Source of the DNA: Paucibacter sp. TC2R-5
Lineage (GTDB): Bacteria > Pseudomonadota > Gammaproteobacteria > Burkholderiales > Burkholderiaceae_C
Length of the DNA: 64,000 nt
Reading direction: 5' to 3'
Assembly (NCBI RefSeq): GCF_025717605.1
Contig: NZ_JAJIRQ010000004.1
Location: 256,804 to 320,803, forward strand
Part shown: positions 51,453 to 61,525 of the stretch, piece after piece
Numbering within the stretch: position 1 is the first letter of the stretch
Layout of the letters: each line of letters begins with the position of its first letter
Made by a program: the position numbers and the translations under genes
Notes under the pieces: model-generated
Databases searched by the model: none
What the model was told of the DNA's origin: nothing
The model's input: the letters and a program-made list of their open reading frames with translations, nothing else

Positions 51453-51677
51453 GTGAAGAATGTGACCATCAGCATGGAAGACAGCGTCGCCGAATGGGCC
51501 CGTTTGGAGGCCGCGCGGCGCAATACCAGCGTGTCGCGCTTGGTCGGCGAAATGCTGGCCGAGAAGATGCGCCACGACGATGCCTATGAGCGAGCCTTGC
51601 AAGATTGGGTGCACCGCGAGCGCACCTGGGCCTCGGATGGTGCCGCTTACCCCCAGCGCAGCGAGTTGAGCAAATGA
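51453..51677 (+). CDS. Ribbon-helix-helix (CopG-type) antitoxin
   Basis: 74 residues. A strand KNVTISM, then helix SVAEWARLEAARRN and helix SVSRLVGEMLAEKM are the RHH fold, followed by a Trp/Arg-rich tail that would wrap the toxin. It should neutralise the PIN protein and repress its own promoter through the tandem palindromes upstream. The GTG start has no ribosome site and lies about eight bases after the -10-like TAGACT, so the message may be leaderless. Its stop overlaps the toxin start as ATGA. Confidence 0.82.
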   Translation: MKNVTISMEDSVAEWARLEAARRNTSVSRLVGEMLAEKMRHDDAYERALQDWVHRERTWASDGAAYPQRSELSK

Positions 51678-52120
51678 CTGAGCTGGTCTTTGTCGACACC
51701 TCGGTCTTGATCCTCAGCGAAGACGGCGCCGACCGTGGCGCCCGCGATCAAGCGATGACCTGGCTGCGCGAGCTCTGGCTGCGCCGCAGCGGTCGGCTCT
51801 CGACCCAGGTCTTGAACGATTTCTATGCTTCGGTGACCACCCGCATCAGCCCGCCGATGCCCAACGGCGACGCACGCGCTGAAGTGCGCCGTTATCAACG
51901 CTGGCAGCCCTGGGCGATTGACCATGCGACGGTAGAAAGCGCCTGGTCGATCGAAAGCCGCTTCGGCCTGCTCTATGCCGACGCCTTGATCGTCGCCGCC
52001 GCCAAGGCGCAGGGCTGCACCTTGCTTTTGAGTCTGGAGCTGCCTCATTTGGCGGTGTTTGACAGCGTGACCATCCTCGACCCGACGCTGCTCGGGCCGG
52101 AAAGATTGAACATCCCATGA
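51674..52120 (+). CDS. PIN-domain toxin (VapC-like) with altered acidic residues
   Basis: 148 residues with the PIN-domain layout: VDTSVL (Asp8) at the start, QVLNDFY (Asp49), YADALIVAAA (Asp103) and LLLSLELPHL (Glu122) near the end. The family usually has Glu at the second position and Asp at the fourth; here they are Asp49 and Glu122, conservative swaps that may or may not keep RNase activity. VapC-type proteins cut RNA, often tRNA. The ATGA start overlaps the antitoxin, and the stop overlaps the hisC start. Co-expression with histidine genes is therefore expected. Confidence 0.8.
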   Translation: MTELVFVDTSVLILSEDGADRGARDQAMTWLRELWLRRSGRLSTQVLNDFYASVTTRISPPMPNGDARAEVRRYQRWQPWAIDHATVESAWSIESRFGLLYADALIVAAAKAQGCTLLLSLELPHLAVFDSVTILDPTLLGPERLNIP

Positions 52121-53199
52121 ATGCTGACCTGAAGCAGGCCTTGGCTTGCATACGCGACGATGTGCGTGCCTCCCAGGCCTACCCGGTTGCATCCAGCGCC
52201 GGCATGGTCAAGCTCGACGTCATGGAGAACCCGTTTCGCCTGCCACCCGAGCTGCAAGCCGCACTGGGCGCGCGCCTCGGCGCCGTAGCGATCAACCGTT
52301 ATCCGGCCGAGCGCACCCAGGATTTGGCCGCCGCGCTGGCGCTTCACGCCGGCATGCCGGCTGGCTGCGCCATCACCCTGGGCAATGGCTCGGACGAGTT
52401 GATCAGCATGCTCAGCATGGCCATCAGCAAGCCTGGCGCCAAGATCTTGTCGCCCAGCCCCAGCTTTGTGATGTATGAGCTGTCGGCTCGTTATCAAAAC
52501 CTGGGCTTTGTGGGTGTGCCGCTGCGCGCTCACGATTTCGAACTGGATGGCCCGGCCATGCTGGCGGCGATTGCTGAGCATCAGCCGGCGCTGATTTACC
52601 TGTCCTATCCCAATAATCCGACCGGCAATCTCTGGGACGCGGGCGTGATCGCGCAGATCATCGAAGCAGCGCCTGGCTTGGTGGTGATGGACGAGGCCTA
52701 TCAGCCCTTTGCCGCCAGTGACTCGATGGCACTGCTGGCGCGCTACCCGCAGGTGCTGGTGATGCGCACCATGAGCAAGTTCGGCCTGGCCGGTGTGCGT
52801 ATTGGTTACTTGATCGGACAGGCAGCGCTGATCGCCGAGGTTGACAAGCTGCGCCCGCCTTTCAATATCAGCGTGCTGAATGCCGAAGCCGGCTTGTTTG
52901 CGCTTGAACATGCCGAGGTCTACGCGTCCCAGGCGGCCACGCTGCGGGCCGAGCGCGAGCGGGTATTCAAGGCGCTGCAAGCGATGCCCGGCGTGGAACC
53001 TTTCCCCAGCCAGGGCAATATGATTTTGGCGCGGGTGGTGGATGCGGCCGCGACCTTTGCCGGCATGAAGGCACGTGGCGTCTTGATCAAAAATTCATCC
53101 GCCGCTCATCCGCTGCTGGCCAACTGCCTGCGCATCACCATAGGCACGGCCGAAGAAAACCAGGCCATGCTGGCCGCATTGAAAGAAAGCCTCTCATGA
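52117..53199 (+). CDS. hisC: Histidinol-phosphate aminotransferase
   Basis: 360 residues, a class I/II PLP aminotransferase. The stretch [14 protein letters not shown] is at the start, the aspartate in [10 protein letters not shown] binds the cofactor ring, and the PLP lysine is in [12 protein letters not shown]. It converts imidazole-acetol phosphate to histidinol phosphate. The ATG overlaps the PIN toxin stop codon as ATGA; the family's usual N-terminus ([13 protein letters not shown]) supports this start. Its end overlaps hisB in the same way. Confidence 0.94.
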   Translation: MNADLKQALACIRDDVRASQAYPVASSAGMVKLDVMENPFRLPPELQAALGARLGAVAINRYPAERTQDLAAALALHAGMPAGCAITLGNGSDELISMLSMAISKPGAKILSPSPSFVMYELSARYQNLGFVGVPLRAHDFELDGPAMLAAIAEHQPALIYLSYPNNPTGNLWDAGVIAQIIEAAPGLVVMDEAYQPFAASDSMALLARYPQVLVMRTMSKFGLAGVRIGYLIGQAALIAEVDKLRPPFNISVLNAEAGLFALEHAEVYASQAATLRAERERVFKALQAMPGVEPFPSQGNMILARVVDAAATFAGMKARGVLIKNSSAAHPLLANCLRITIGTAEENQAMLAALKESLS

Positions 53200-53792
53200 G
53201 CACCGATCGCATCGCAGCAGTCAGCCGCAACACCAAAGAAACGCAAATCACCGTGCGCGTCAATCTGGACGGCACGGGCGAAGCCAAGCTCAATACCGGC
53301 ATCGGCTTCTTCGACCACATGCTGGACCAGATCGCCCGCCACGGCTTGATCGATCTGGACATTCAGGCGGTGGGCGACTTGCACATCGACGGCCATCACA
53401 CGGTTGAGGATGTGGGCATCACCTTGGGCTTGGCCATCGCGCAGGCGGTCGGTGACAAAAAGGGTTTGACCCGTTATGGCCATAGCTATGTGCCGCTGGA
53501 CGAGGCGCTGTCTCGCGTGGTGATCGACTTCTCGGGCCGGCCGGGCTTGGAAATGGACGTCAAATTCACGGCGGGGTCTATCGGTGCTTTTGACACCCAG
53601 CTGGCCTTCGAGTTCTTCCAGGGCTTCTCGAACCATGCGCTGGTGTCACTGCATATCGACAATCTGAAGGGACACAACGCCCATCACCAGTGTGAGACGA
53701 TTTTCAAGGCTTTCGGCCGGGCGCTGCGGATGGCAATGACGCTAGATCCACGCTCCATCGGCATGATTCCTTCTACTAAAGGAAGCCTCTAG
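53196..53792 (+). CDS. hisB: Imidazoleglycerol-phosphate dehydratase
   Basis: 198 residues, monofunctional. The three His-rich metal sites are clear: [24 protein letters not shown] and [17 protein letters not shown]. It dehydrates imidazoleglycerol phosphate. There is no N-terminal phosphatase domain, so histidinol phosphate must be dephosphorylated by another enzyme, not in this window. It overlaps hisC by four bases and is two bases from hisH. Confidence 0.95.
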   Translation: MSTDRIAAVSRNTKETQITVRVNLDGTGEAKLNTGIGFFDHMLDQIARHGLIDLDIQAVGDLHIDGHHTVEDVGITLGLAIAQAVGDKKGLTRYGHSYVPLDEALSRVVIDFSGRPGLEMDVKFTAGSIGAFDTQLAFEFFQGFSNHALVSLHIDNLKGHNAHHQCETIFKAFGRALRMAMTLDPRSIGMIPSTKGSL

Positions 53793-53794
53793 TC

Positions 53795-54442
53795 ATGGCA
53801 AGAACAGTAGCCGTCGTCGACTACGGCATGGGCAATCTGCGCTCGGTCTCGCAGGCGGTGCTGCATGTGGCTGCGGGCACGGGCCTGGAGGTCGTCATAA
53901 CGGCCAATCCGGACGAGGTCTTGGCGGCCGAGCGGGTGGTGCTGCCGGGGCAGGGCGCGATGGCTGAATGCATGCGTGAGCTGCGCGACTCGGGCCTGCG
54001 CGAAGCGGTGCTGCACGCTGCCGCCAACAAGCCCTTGATGGGCGTCTGCGTGGGCATGCAAATGCTCTTGGACCACAGCGAAGAGCAGGACACGCCGGGT
54101 CTGGGTTTGATTCCTGGCCTTGTGAAGCGCTTCCAGTTGGAAGGGCAGATGCAAGCCGATGGCAGCCGCTACAAGGTGCCGCAGATGGGCTGGAACCGGG
54201 TTCGGCAGTCGCAGCCTCATCCGGTCTGGGGCGAGGTGCCTGATGACAGCTACTTCTATTTCGTTCACAGCTTTTATGCCGCGCCGTTAGAAGCGCGCCA
54301 CAGTGTCGGTGAAACCGATTACGGCGCTCGCTTTACCTCGGCCATCGCCCGGGATAATATTTTTGCCACACAATTTCACCCCGAGAAAAGCGCCGCCCAT
54401 GGGTTGGCGCTGTATCGGAACTTCCTTGTTTGGAACCCTTGA
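53795..54442 (+). CDS. hisH: Imidazole glycerol phosphate synthase, glutaminase subunit
   Basis: 215 residues, a class I glutamine amidotransferase. The oxyanion strand is VVLPGQGAM, the nucleophile Cys is in GVCVGMQML, and the His-Glu pair is in TQFHPEKS near the end. It supplies ammonia to HisF. It follows hisB by two bases and precedes hisA by 21. All elements are intact. Confidence 0.95.
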   Translation: MARTVAVVDYGMGNLRSVSQAVLHVAAGTGLEVVITANPDEVLAAERVVLPGQGAMAECMRELRDSGLREAVLHAAANKPLMGVCVGMQMLLDHSEEQDTPGLGLIPGLVKRFQLEGQMQADGSRYKVPQMGWNRVRQSQPHPVWGEVPDDSYFYFVHSFYAAPLEARHSVGETDYGARFTSAIARDNIFATQFHPEKSAAHGLALYRNFLVWNP

Positions 54443-54463
54443 TTATTTTTAGCCGCTCCCGTC

Positions 54464-55207
54464 ATGTTGCTGATCCCCGCTATTGACCTGAAAGATGGTC
54501 GCTGTGTCCGCCTCAAGCAAGGCGATATGAATGACTCCACCACCTTCGGCGAAGACCCGGCCGCGATGGCCCGCCGCTGGATCGATGCGGGTGCGCGGCG
54601 CCTGCATCTGGTCGATCTGAACGGCGCCTTTGCCGGCAAGCCGGTCAACGAGGGCGCGATCAAGGCCATCTTGCGGGAAGTGAATGGCGAGATCCCGGTG
54701 CAACTGGGTGGCGGCATCCGCGACCTCGACACCATCGAGCGCTATTTGGACGCGGGCCTGAGCTACATCATCATCGGCACCGCCGCAGTGAAGAACCCAG
54801 GCTTTTTGCAAGACGCGGCGACGGCTTTTGGCGGCCACATCATCGTCGGCCTGGATGCCAAAGACGGCAAAGTCGCGACTGACGGCTGGAGCAAGCTGAC
54901 CGGCCACGAAGTGATCGATCTGGCGCGCAAGTTCGAGGGCTACGGCATCGAAGGCGTGATCTACACCGACATCGGCCGCGACGGCATGCTCAGCGGCATC
55001 AATATCGAAGCGACGGTCAAGCTGGCTCAGGCGCTGACCATTCCCGTCATCGCCTCGGGTGGCCTGGCCAATTTGGCCGATATTGACGCGCTCTGCGCGG
55101 TCGAAGAAGAGGGCATCGAGGGCGTGATCTGCGGCCGGGCGATCTATACCGGCGATCTGGACTTTACGGCCGGTCAAGCGCGTGCCGACGAACTCGGCCT
55201 CGGCTGA
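54464..55207 (+). CDS. hisA: ProFAR isomerase HisA
   Basis: 247 residues, a (beta/alpha)8 barrel. The N-terminal catalytic Asp is in [16 protein letters not shown], the first phosphate site is QLGGGIR and the second Asp is in YTDIGRDGM. It opens the ring of ProFAR in histidine synthesis. Fifteen bases to hisF. The ATG has a short leader with a modest ribosome site. Confidence 0.95.
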   Translation: MLLIPAIDLKDGRCVRLKQGDMNDSTTFGEDPAAMARRWIDAGARRLHLVDLNGAFAGKPVNEGAIKAILREVNGEIPVQLGGGIRDLDTIERYLDAGLSYIIIGTAAVKNPGFLQDAATAFGGHIIVGLDAKDGKVATDGWSKLTGHEVIDLARKFEGYGIEGVIYTDIGRDGMLSGINIEATVKLAQALTIPVIASGGLANLADIDALCAVEEEGIEGVICGRAIYTGDLDFTAGQARADELGLG

Positions 55208-55221
55208 GTCGGCCCTGTTCC

Positions 55222-56001
55222 ATGCTGGCTAAACGCATCATTCCCTGCCTTGACGTGACCGGCGGTCGGGTCGTCAAGGGCATCAATTTCACCGAACTGC
55301 GTGACGCCGGCGATCCTGTCGAGATCGCCGCCCGCTACAACGAGCAGGGCGCCGACGAGCTGACTTTTCTGGACATCACCGCGACCAGCGACGGGCGCGA
55401 TCTGATCCTGCACATCATCGAGGCGGTGGCCTCGCAGGTCTTCATCCCGCTGACGGTCGGTGGCGGCGTGCGTGAAGTCGCCGATGTGCGGCGCTTGCTG
55501 AATGCCGGCGCCGACAAGGTGTCGTTCAATTCGGCCGCAATCGCTAACCCGCAAGTCATACGGGATTCGTCCGAAAAATACGGCGCTCAGTGCATCGTCG
55601 TCGCGATCGACGCCAAGCGTCGGCAAGGCGATGACCTGGCTGCGCGGGGCCCCGGCTGGGATATCTACAGCCATGGTGGACGCAAAAACGTTGGGCTGGA
55701 TGCGGTGGCCTGGGCGCGCCAGATGGCCGAGTACGGCGCCGGCGAGATATTGCTGACCAGCATGGACCGCGACGGCACCCGCAGCGGTTTTGACTTGGAA
55801 TTGACCCGCGCCGTCAGCGACGCGGTGGCGGTGCCGGTGATCGCCTCGGGCGGTGTCGGCTCGCTCGAAGACTTGGCCGACGGCGTGCAGATCGGCGGCG
55901 CCGATGCGGTCTTGGCCGCCAGCATTTTTCATTACGGCCACCACACTGTCGCCGAGGCCAAGGCCTTGATGGCGGCGCGCGGCATTCCGGTGCGCTTGTG
56001 A
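55222..56001 (+). CDS. hisF: Imidazole glycerol phosphate synthase, cyclase subunit
   Basis: 259 residues, the barrel partner of HisH. It has the first catalytic Asp in [18 protein letters not shown], then LTVGGGVRE and [15 protein letters not shown] with the second Asp. It makes imidazoleglycerol phosphate and AICAR. The stop overlaps the rsmD start as GTGA. In most relatives hisI and hisE follow; here they do not. Confidence 0.95.
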   Translation: MLAKRIIPCLDVTGGRVVKGINFTELRDAGDPVEIAARYNEQGADELTFLDITATSDGRDLILHIIEAVASQVFIPLTVGGGVREVADVRRLLNAGADKVSFNSAAIANPQVIRDSSEKYGAQCIVVAIDAKRRQGDDLAARGPGWDIYSHGGRKNVGLDAVAWARQMAEYGAGEILLTSMDRDGTRSGFDLELTRAVSDAVAVPVIASGGVGSLEDLADGVQIGGADAVLAASIFHYGHHTVAEAKALMAARGIPVRL

Positions 56002-56621
56002 ATCGGCCCAGATCCAGTACGGCAGCCAAGGCGATTTCGGCGCAAACGCAAAAAGCTGCGGGCGCTCCGCGCATGGGCGCCCGCGAGGTACGCATCATTG
56101 GCGGACAGTGGAAACGCTCCAAGCTGCCGGTGGCCGACAAGCCCGGCTTGCGCCCCACACCTGACCGCGTGCGCGAAACGCTGTTCAATTGGCTGGGCCA
56201 AGACCTGGACGGCTGGCGCGTGCTGGACGCCTTCGCCGGCAGCGGCGCTTTGGGCTTTGAGGCTGCCTCGCGCGGCGCCACCGAGGTCTTGCTGCTGGAG
56301 CGCGACGCGGAGTTGGCGCGCAGCCTGAGCGCCAGCAAACTCAGGTTGAAGGCCGACCATCTACGCGTTGAATGCAGCGATGCCTTGGGCTGGATGGGTC
56401 GCTGTGCGCCGGCCCGCTTCGAGCTGATCTTGCTCGACCCACCGTTCCAGCAAGAGCTGTTCTTGCCGGCTTTGCGGGCGGCGGCGCCCTTGTTGGTGCC
56501 GGGTGGTTTTGTCTATCTGGAGGCGCCCGACTTGATCGCGGCGCCGGCCGAGTTGGGCCTGGAGGCCTGGCGTTCCGGCAAAGCCGGCGCGGTGCAATTC
56601 CAGCTGCTGCGCAAGGTTTGA
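55998..56621 (+). CDS. rsmD: 16S rRNA (guanine(966)-N(2))-methyltransferase RsmD
   Basis: 207 residues. After a basic N-terminal extension comes [17 protein letters not shown] and [15 protein letters not shown]. The SAM motif is [15 protein letters not shown] and the catalytic motif is LLDPPF. It methylates G966 of 16S rRNA. The GTG start overlaps the hisF stop, which would couple it to the his operon. It is followed by coaD, the usual rsmD partner in proteobacteria. A later ATG at 56073 could also be the start, giving the usual length. Confidence 0.92.
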   Translation: MNRPRSSTAAKAISAQTQKAAGAPRMGAREVRIIGGQWKRSKLPVADKPGLRPTPDRVRETLFNWLGQDLDGWRVLDAFAGSGALGFEAASRGATEVLLLERDAELARSLSASKLRLKADHLRVECSDALGWMGRCAPARFELILLDPPFQQELFLPALRAAAPLLVPGGFVYLEAPDLIAAPAELGLEAWRSGKAGAVQFQLLRKV

Positions 56622-56663
56622 GTGACAAGGGATAATCGGGGCCACTGAATCCAGGAGCCTCGA

Positions 56664-57426
<763 letters not shown>

Positions 57427-57553
57427 GTTGCTGGTTTCACTTGGGCGTCAATTGGACGCCGATAAACCGTCGCTCATCGCCAAGGGGCTGGTTGGCGCGG
57501 CCTTGCATCTTTAGCATCCGCTGGTCTTTGCTAACAAGCCCTCGGCTACGACC

Positions 57554-58012
57554 ATGTCTTTCCTGAACCGAATCATCTCGCCCGCGCGCTTTGGGCCCGA
57601 TCTGCTGCGGCTGGTCTTGTGCGCCATCGTCTTTGTCCATGGCATCTACCGTTATGACGAAGGCAGCCTGCCCATCATGGGCAAGCTGTTGGAACTCAGT
57701 GGCTTTCCCAAGGGTAGCGGCTACTTCCTGGCCTGTGTTGTGAACCTGGTTGAAACCTTTGGCGCGTTGTTTTTGGCGCTGCGCATCATGGTGTGGCCGC
57801 TGTGCGCGGCCTTCTCGGTGATTTACTTCACCGGCATCGTCATCTTCCATGCCCAAGCCGGCTTCTTTGTGGTCGGGCCGGGAACGGATGGCTGGGAATA
57901 CAGCGCGCTGCTGATTACCTGCTTTGTGGCCGTGGCTTGGGACAACCGCAGCGACCGGTACTGGCCGCTCGGCGAAGCCGGTTGGGTCAAACCCTCAACC
58001 CTTAGCGTTTGA
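57554..58012 (+). CDS. DoxX-family membrane protein
   Basis: 152 residues with four membrane helices, starting after a short ISPARFGPDLLRLVLCAIVFVHGIYRYDEG segment, and GFFVVGPGTDGWEYSALLITCF near the end. These fit the DoxX family of small inner-membrane proteins, some linked to quinone or thiosulfate redox reactions. The precise role is unknown. The stop overlaps the convergent kce gene by 11 bases. The preceding gap has a weak hairpin at 57444-57460. Confidence 0.85.
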   Translation: MSFLNRIISPARFGPDLLRLVLCAIVFVHGIYRYDEGSLPIMGKLLELSGFPKGSGYFLACVVNLVETFGALFLALRIMVWPLCAAFSVIYFTGIVIFHAQAGFFVVGPGTDGWEYSALLITCFVAVAWDNRSDRYWPLGEAGWVKPSTLSV

Positions 58013-58817
58013 TCCCCAGCATTGCCCGAGCTTCGTCTGGCGTGGCCACCGGCCGGTCCAACTGCTGCGCGATCAAGGCGATGCGCTCGACTAACTGAGC
58101 ATTGCTGCGGGCCAGTTCGCCCTTGCGGAAGTAGATATTGTCCTCAAAGCCGACCCGCACATGGCCGCCCAGCACGATGGCCAAGGTGGCCAAGGGCAGT
58201 TGCGCCGCGCCAATGCCGGCCACCGTCCAGCTGCTGTCTGGCGGCAATTGCGAGCGCAGATACATCAAGGCTTCCGGCGTGCCGGCCATGCCGCCGGGGA
58301 TGCCCAGCACGAAGTCGAAGTGCAGCGGGCCATGAACAACACCTCTTTTGAGCCAGCGCAGCGTCGTCGTCAGCATGCCGCTGTCGAAGATCTCGAACTC
58401 GGGCTTGACGCCGTATTCGCTCATCGCCTTGGCAAACACTTCCATATCGGCCGGATGGTTCATGAACACATCGCCGCCGAAGTTGACCGTGCCCATCGAC
58501 AGCGTCGCCATCTCCGGGCGCAGCGTTACCGGAGCCAGCCGTTCTTGCGGCGTCATGCCGACGGCGCCGCCGGTGGAGACCTGCACGATCACATCGCAGC
58601 GCTCGCGCGTCTTCTCGATGATTTGGCGGTAGATCTCTTTGTCTTGCGTCGAGCTGCCATCGGCCAAGCGGCCGTGCACATGGACGATGGCCGCGCCCTT
58701 GAGTGCGCACTCGGCCGCAGCGTCGGCGATCTCGTCGGGCGTGATCGGCAGCGCCGGCTGCTGCTCGCGGGTGACCTCGGCGCCGGTCAGTGCGGCGGTG
58801 ATGATCAGCTTATTCAT
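58002..58817 (-). CDS. kce: 3-Keto-5-aminohexanoate cleavage enzyme
   Basis: 271 residues of the BKACE (DUF849) family. The zinc and substrate segments are [32 protein letters not shown] and [13 protein letters not shown]. It splits 3-keto-5-aminohexanoate with acetyl-CoA into acetoacetate and 3-aminobutyryl-CoA. The presence of kal, kamE, kamD and kdd upstream makes this family member Kce. The start overlaps kal as ATGA. It is the last gene of the cluster and is convergent with doxX. Confidence 0.94.
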   Translation of the reverse strand: MNKLIITAALTGAEVTREQQPALPITPDEIADAAAECALKGAAIVHVHGRLADGSSTQDKEIYRQIIEKTRERCDVIVQVSTGGAVGMTPQERLAPVTLRPEMATLSMGTVNFGGDVFMNHPADMEVFAKAMSEYGVKPEFEIFDSGMLTTTLRWLKRGVVHGPLHFDFVLGIPGGMAGTPEALMYLRSQLPPDSSWTVAGIGAAQLPLATLAIVLGGHVRVGFEDNIYFRKGELARSNAQLVERIALIAQQLDRPVATPDEARAMLGIKR

Positions 58818-59209
58818 TTGCGTTGGAATCCGACCGGCACCACACAAGTGCCCGAGGCGCGGCAAACCACGATGGGTTCGGCCAAGACATCGGCGGCCGA
58901 CACCTGACCCGCGACTTGAGCGGCGCTGATCACCTTGCGCGCCTCGAACACCATCCTCCTCGAGGACTTGCCCATGGACACGATATGCCCGACGGCTTCG
59001 ATAAAGTCTCCTGCAAACACCGGCGCCAAAAACTCAACCTTGTCATAGGCAACGAACAGGCCTTCATCGCCATCGCTGCGGATCAGAAGCTCGGTGGCCA
59101 CATCGCCGAACAGGCCCAACATGCGCGAACCGTCGACCAAGTTGCCGGCGTAATGGGCGTCGTGGGCGCTCATGCGCAGGCGAATGAGGCTGGTGATTTT
59201 TTCAGTCAT
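58814..59209 (-). CDS. kal: 3-Aminobutyryl-CoA ammonia-lyase
   Basis: 131 residues, a hotdog-fold enzyme: [61 protein letters not shown] is the family pattern. It removes ammonia from 3-aminobutyryl-CoA to give crotonyl-CoA, which can enter beta-oxidation. GGAAAG precedes the ATG by four bases. Start and stop overlap kamE and kce by four bases each. The assignment rests on family and cluster position. Confidence 0.92.
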   Translation of the reverse strand: MTEKITSLIRLRMSAHDAHYAGNLVDGSRMLGLFGDVATELLIRSDGDEGLFVAYDKVEFLAPVFAGDFIEAVGHIVSMGKSSRRMVFEARKVISAAQVAGQVSAADVLAEPIVVCRASGTCVVPVGFQRK

Positions 59210-59976
59210 GCTGCTTTCCGTTTGATCCACTCATGGATGGCGAATGACGCCACATCTTCGGCGTAGGTCTTGGTGCCAAACCCGGCGTCGTAGCCCAGCT
59301 CCTTGGCCAACTCATGGCTGATGCGTGGGCCGCCGACGATCAAGATCACTTTGTCGCGCAGGCCTTCGGCTTCGAGCAAATCGGAAAGCTTGGTCAGATT
59401 GTCGAGGTGGATATTCTTCTGCGTCACCACCTGCGAGACCAGGATCACATCGGCCTTTTCTTCGATCACGCGGCTGATCAGATCTTCCGAGTCGACCTGC
59501 GCGCCGAGGTTGATGGCGCGGATTTCGTGATAGCTCTCCAAGCCCTTGTGGCCGTTATAGCCCTTCATATTCATGATCGCATCGATGCCGACGGTGTGCG
59601 CATCGGTCTCGATGCAGGCGCCCACCACCACCATGCGGCGGCCCATTTTCTCGGCGATCAGCGCGTCGATGCCGGCCTTGTCAAGCACCTCGAACTCTGG
59701 CTTGGCGACCTTGAGTTTGCTCAAATCAACCCGGTGCTTGCTCTGGCCGTAAACGACGAAGAATGAGAAGCCGCTGCCCATCGCCTCGGCATGCACAACG
59801 GCCGGCTCTTCCAGACCCATCTGCAGCGCCAGCATCTTGGCGCCTTCCTTGGCGGTTTCGTCCAGCGGCACCGGCAAGGTGAAGGACAGCTGTACGCGGC
59901 CATCGTCCAGCGTGTCGCCGTAAGGCTTGACCCATTGCTCGGGAATCTGGTCGTTAGTCATGATTGGTTCGGACAT
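59206..59976 (-). CDS. kamE: Lysine 5,6-aminomutase beta subunit
   Basis: 256 residues. The cobalamin-binding D-x-H-x-x-G motif is in [12 protein letters not shown], with His127 as the cobalt ligand, and Lys138 eleven residues later matches the PLP-binding lysine. The N-terminal region has [20 protein letters not shown]. With KamD it shifts the epsilon-amino group of beta-lysine (or D-lysine) using B12 and PLP. The start is one base after kamD's stop. It is intact. Confidence 0.95.
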   Translation of the reverse strand: MSEPIMTNDQIPEQWVKPYGDTLDDGRVQLSFTLPVPLDETAKEGAKMLALQMGLEEPAVVHAEAMGSGFSFFVVYGQSKHRVDLSKLKVAKPEFEVLDKAGIDALIAEKMGRRMVVVGACIETDAHTVGIDAIMNMKGYNGHKGLESYHEIRAINLGAQVDSEDLISRVIEEKADVILVSQVVTQKNIHLDNLTKLSDLLEAEGLRDKVILIVGGPRISHELAKELGYDAGFGTKTYAEDVASFAIHEWIKRKAA

Positions 59977-59977
59977 C

Positions 59978-61525
59978 TCACAGCCCTCCCTTCAACATCA
60001 AGGCAGGGAAGGGGTTGAAGTAGTCGGCCGCTTTGGCAATCACGCCGTCCAGGCCCTTGCCGCCGGTCGGCGTACGCGAGATCTCGGCAAAAGTCCCCTT
60101 GCTGATCGCGGCCGGCAAACCCGTCTGCTCGATCTGCGCCAGGATGGCCTCGGTCTCGGCCAGCACTTCCTGCGCCCGCAGCTCGATCTTGCCGCCGCGC
60201 TTGAACTCGATCTCGGAATTGAGATCCTTCATGGTGCCGAACACATAACGCGCATTTTGAATGGCGAGGAAGCGGTCCTGAATGAAGGGCGTGTGGATGG
60301 CCTCGGTCATCATGCCCAGCAGATGGATGTTCTGGTTGGTCAGCGTGCTGACCACATTGAACAAGGTGTCCTGCACATGGCCTTTGAAGATATTGCCGGT
60401 CATATGTTTGGTCGGCGGCATGTACTTCAGGCAGGCATCGGGGAAGACCTGACGCACCAGCTGCGCATGCGCGATCTCCCACAGGAATCCGTTCTCCAGC
60501 TCGGGGTGAATCTCGAACGCATGGCCCAGGCCCATCTGATCGGGCTGCAGGCCCGACAGATAGGCGAACTGCTCGTTGATCAGCTGCGAAGCCAAGACGG
60601 TGTGTGCGGCCTCATAGGCATCGGCCGTGGTCAGGTAATTGTCTTCGCCGGTGTTGATGATGATGCCGGCGTAGGCATTGACCATGCGCGAGAAGAACTG
60701 GTCAATGAAGGTGCGTTTCATATTGATGTCGCGGAAGATGATGCCGTACATCGAGTCGTTCAGCATCATGTCCAGCCGCTCCATCGCGCCCATGGCGGCG
60801 ATCTCGGGCATGCACAGGCCGGAGCAGTAATTGGTCAGCCGGATGTAGCGGTTCAGCTTCTTGCCGACGGCGTCCAGCGCCGTGCGCATCAGGCGGAAGT
60901 TCTCCTGCGTCGCATAAGTGCCACCGAAGCCTTCGGTGGTGGCGCCGTATGGCACATAGTCCAAGAGGCTCTGGCCGGTCGAGCGGATCACCGCGATGAT
61001 GTCGGCGCCTTGCTCGGCGGCGGCGCAGGCCTGCGTCACGTCTTCATAAATATTGCCGGTGGCAACGATCAGGTAGAGCCAAGGCGTTGGAGCTTCGCCA
61101 TTGTTCTTGATCTCATTGGCACGGTAGCTGCGCTGGCCGGCGATCTGCTCGCAGCGGCTTTGCGCCTCTGCCTCGGCCTTGCGGCGAGCGGCTGCGCCGT
61201 CCTTAGGCGAAGTTAGCGTCAGCGCGCCGGCGGCCACGGCCTCGGCCACGCCTTGGGCGCTCAAACCCTGCTCCAGCATCGCGCCGGCGACGATCCAGGC
61301 GGAACCATGTTGCAACAGGTTTTGCTCCTGCAAATGGCTGACCAGGCGGTTCGGCAGCGGCACATAGTTTTCGTCGACACCGTCCACGCCGAGCAAACGC
61401 AGCGTGGCGCGCTCCACCGTGGTGGTGGTGAACTGGCTCATCTCGTCGAAGACGTTGCGCGCAATCCGGCGCGCCGATTCGCGGGCGCGGTCTATCTGCG
61501 CGCTATCAAGTTGAAGTTGCGACAT
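59978..61525 (-). CDS. kamD: Lysine 5,6-aminomutase alpha subunit
   Basis: 515 residues, normal for the alpha subunit. It contains the barrel segments PTPWLYLIVATGNIYEDVTQACAAAEQGADIIAVIRSTGQSLLDYVPYG and the substrate region NRYIRLTNYCSGLCMPEIAAMG. It holds the substrate and PLP while KamE binds B12. The start overlaps the kamB-like gene by 20 bases; ATG chosen because the family N-terminus starts LQLDSAQIDRAR. No frame problems are seen. Confidence 0.95.
   Translation of the reverse strand: MSQLQLDSAQIDRARESARRIARNVFDEMSQFTTTTVERATLRLLGVDGVDENYVPLPNRLVSHLQEQNLLQHGSAWIVAGAMLEQGLSAQGVAEAVAAGALTLTSPKDGAAARRKAEAEAQSRCEQIAGQRSYRANEIKNNGEAPTPWLYLIVATGNIYEDVTQACAAAEQGADIIAVIRSTGQSLLDYVPYGATTEGFGGTYATQENFRLMRTALDAVGKKLNRYIRLTNYCSGLCMPEIAAMGAMERLDMMLNDSMYGIIFRDINMKRTFIDQFFSRMVNAYAGIIINTGEDNYLTTADAYEAAHTVLASQLINEQFAYLSGLQPDQMGLGHAFEIHPELENGFLWEIAHAQLVRQVFPDACLKYMPPTKHMTGNIFKGHVQDTLFNVVSTLTNQNIHLLGMMTEAIHTPFIQDRFLAIQNARYVFGTMKDLNSEIEFKRGGKIELRAQEVLAETEAILAQIEQTGLPAAISKGTFAEISRTPTGGKGLDGVIAKAADYFNPFPALMLKGGL

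Noticed and set aside
59927-61216. A 429-codon forward frame opposite kamD and the kamE start
   Set aside because: Shadow of the aminomutase genes; no motif.
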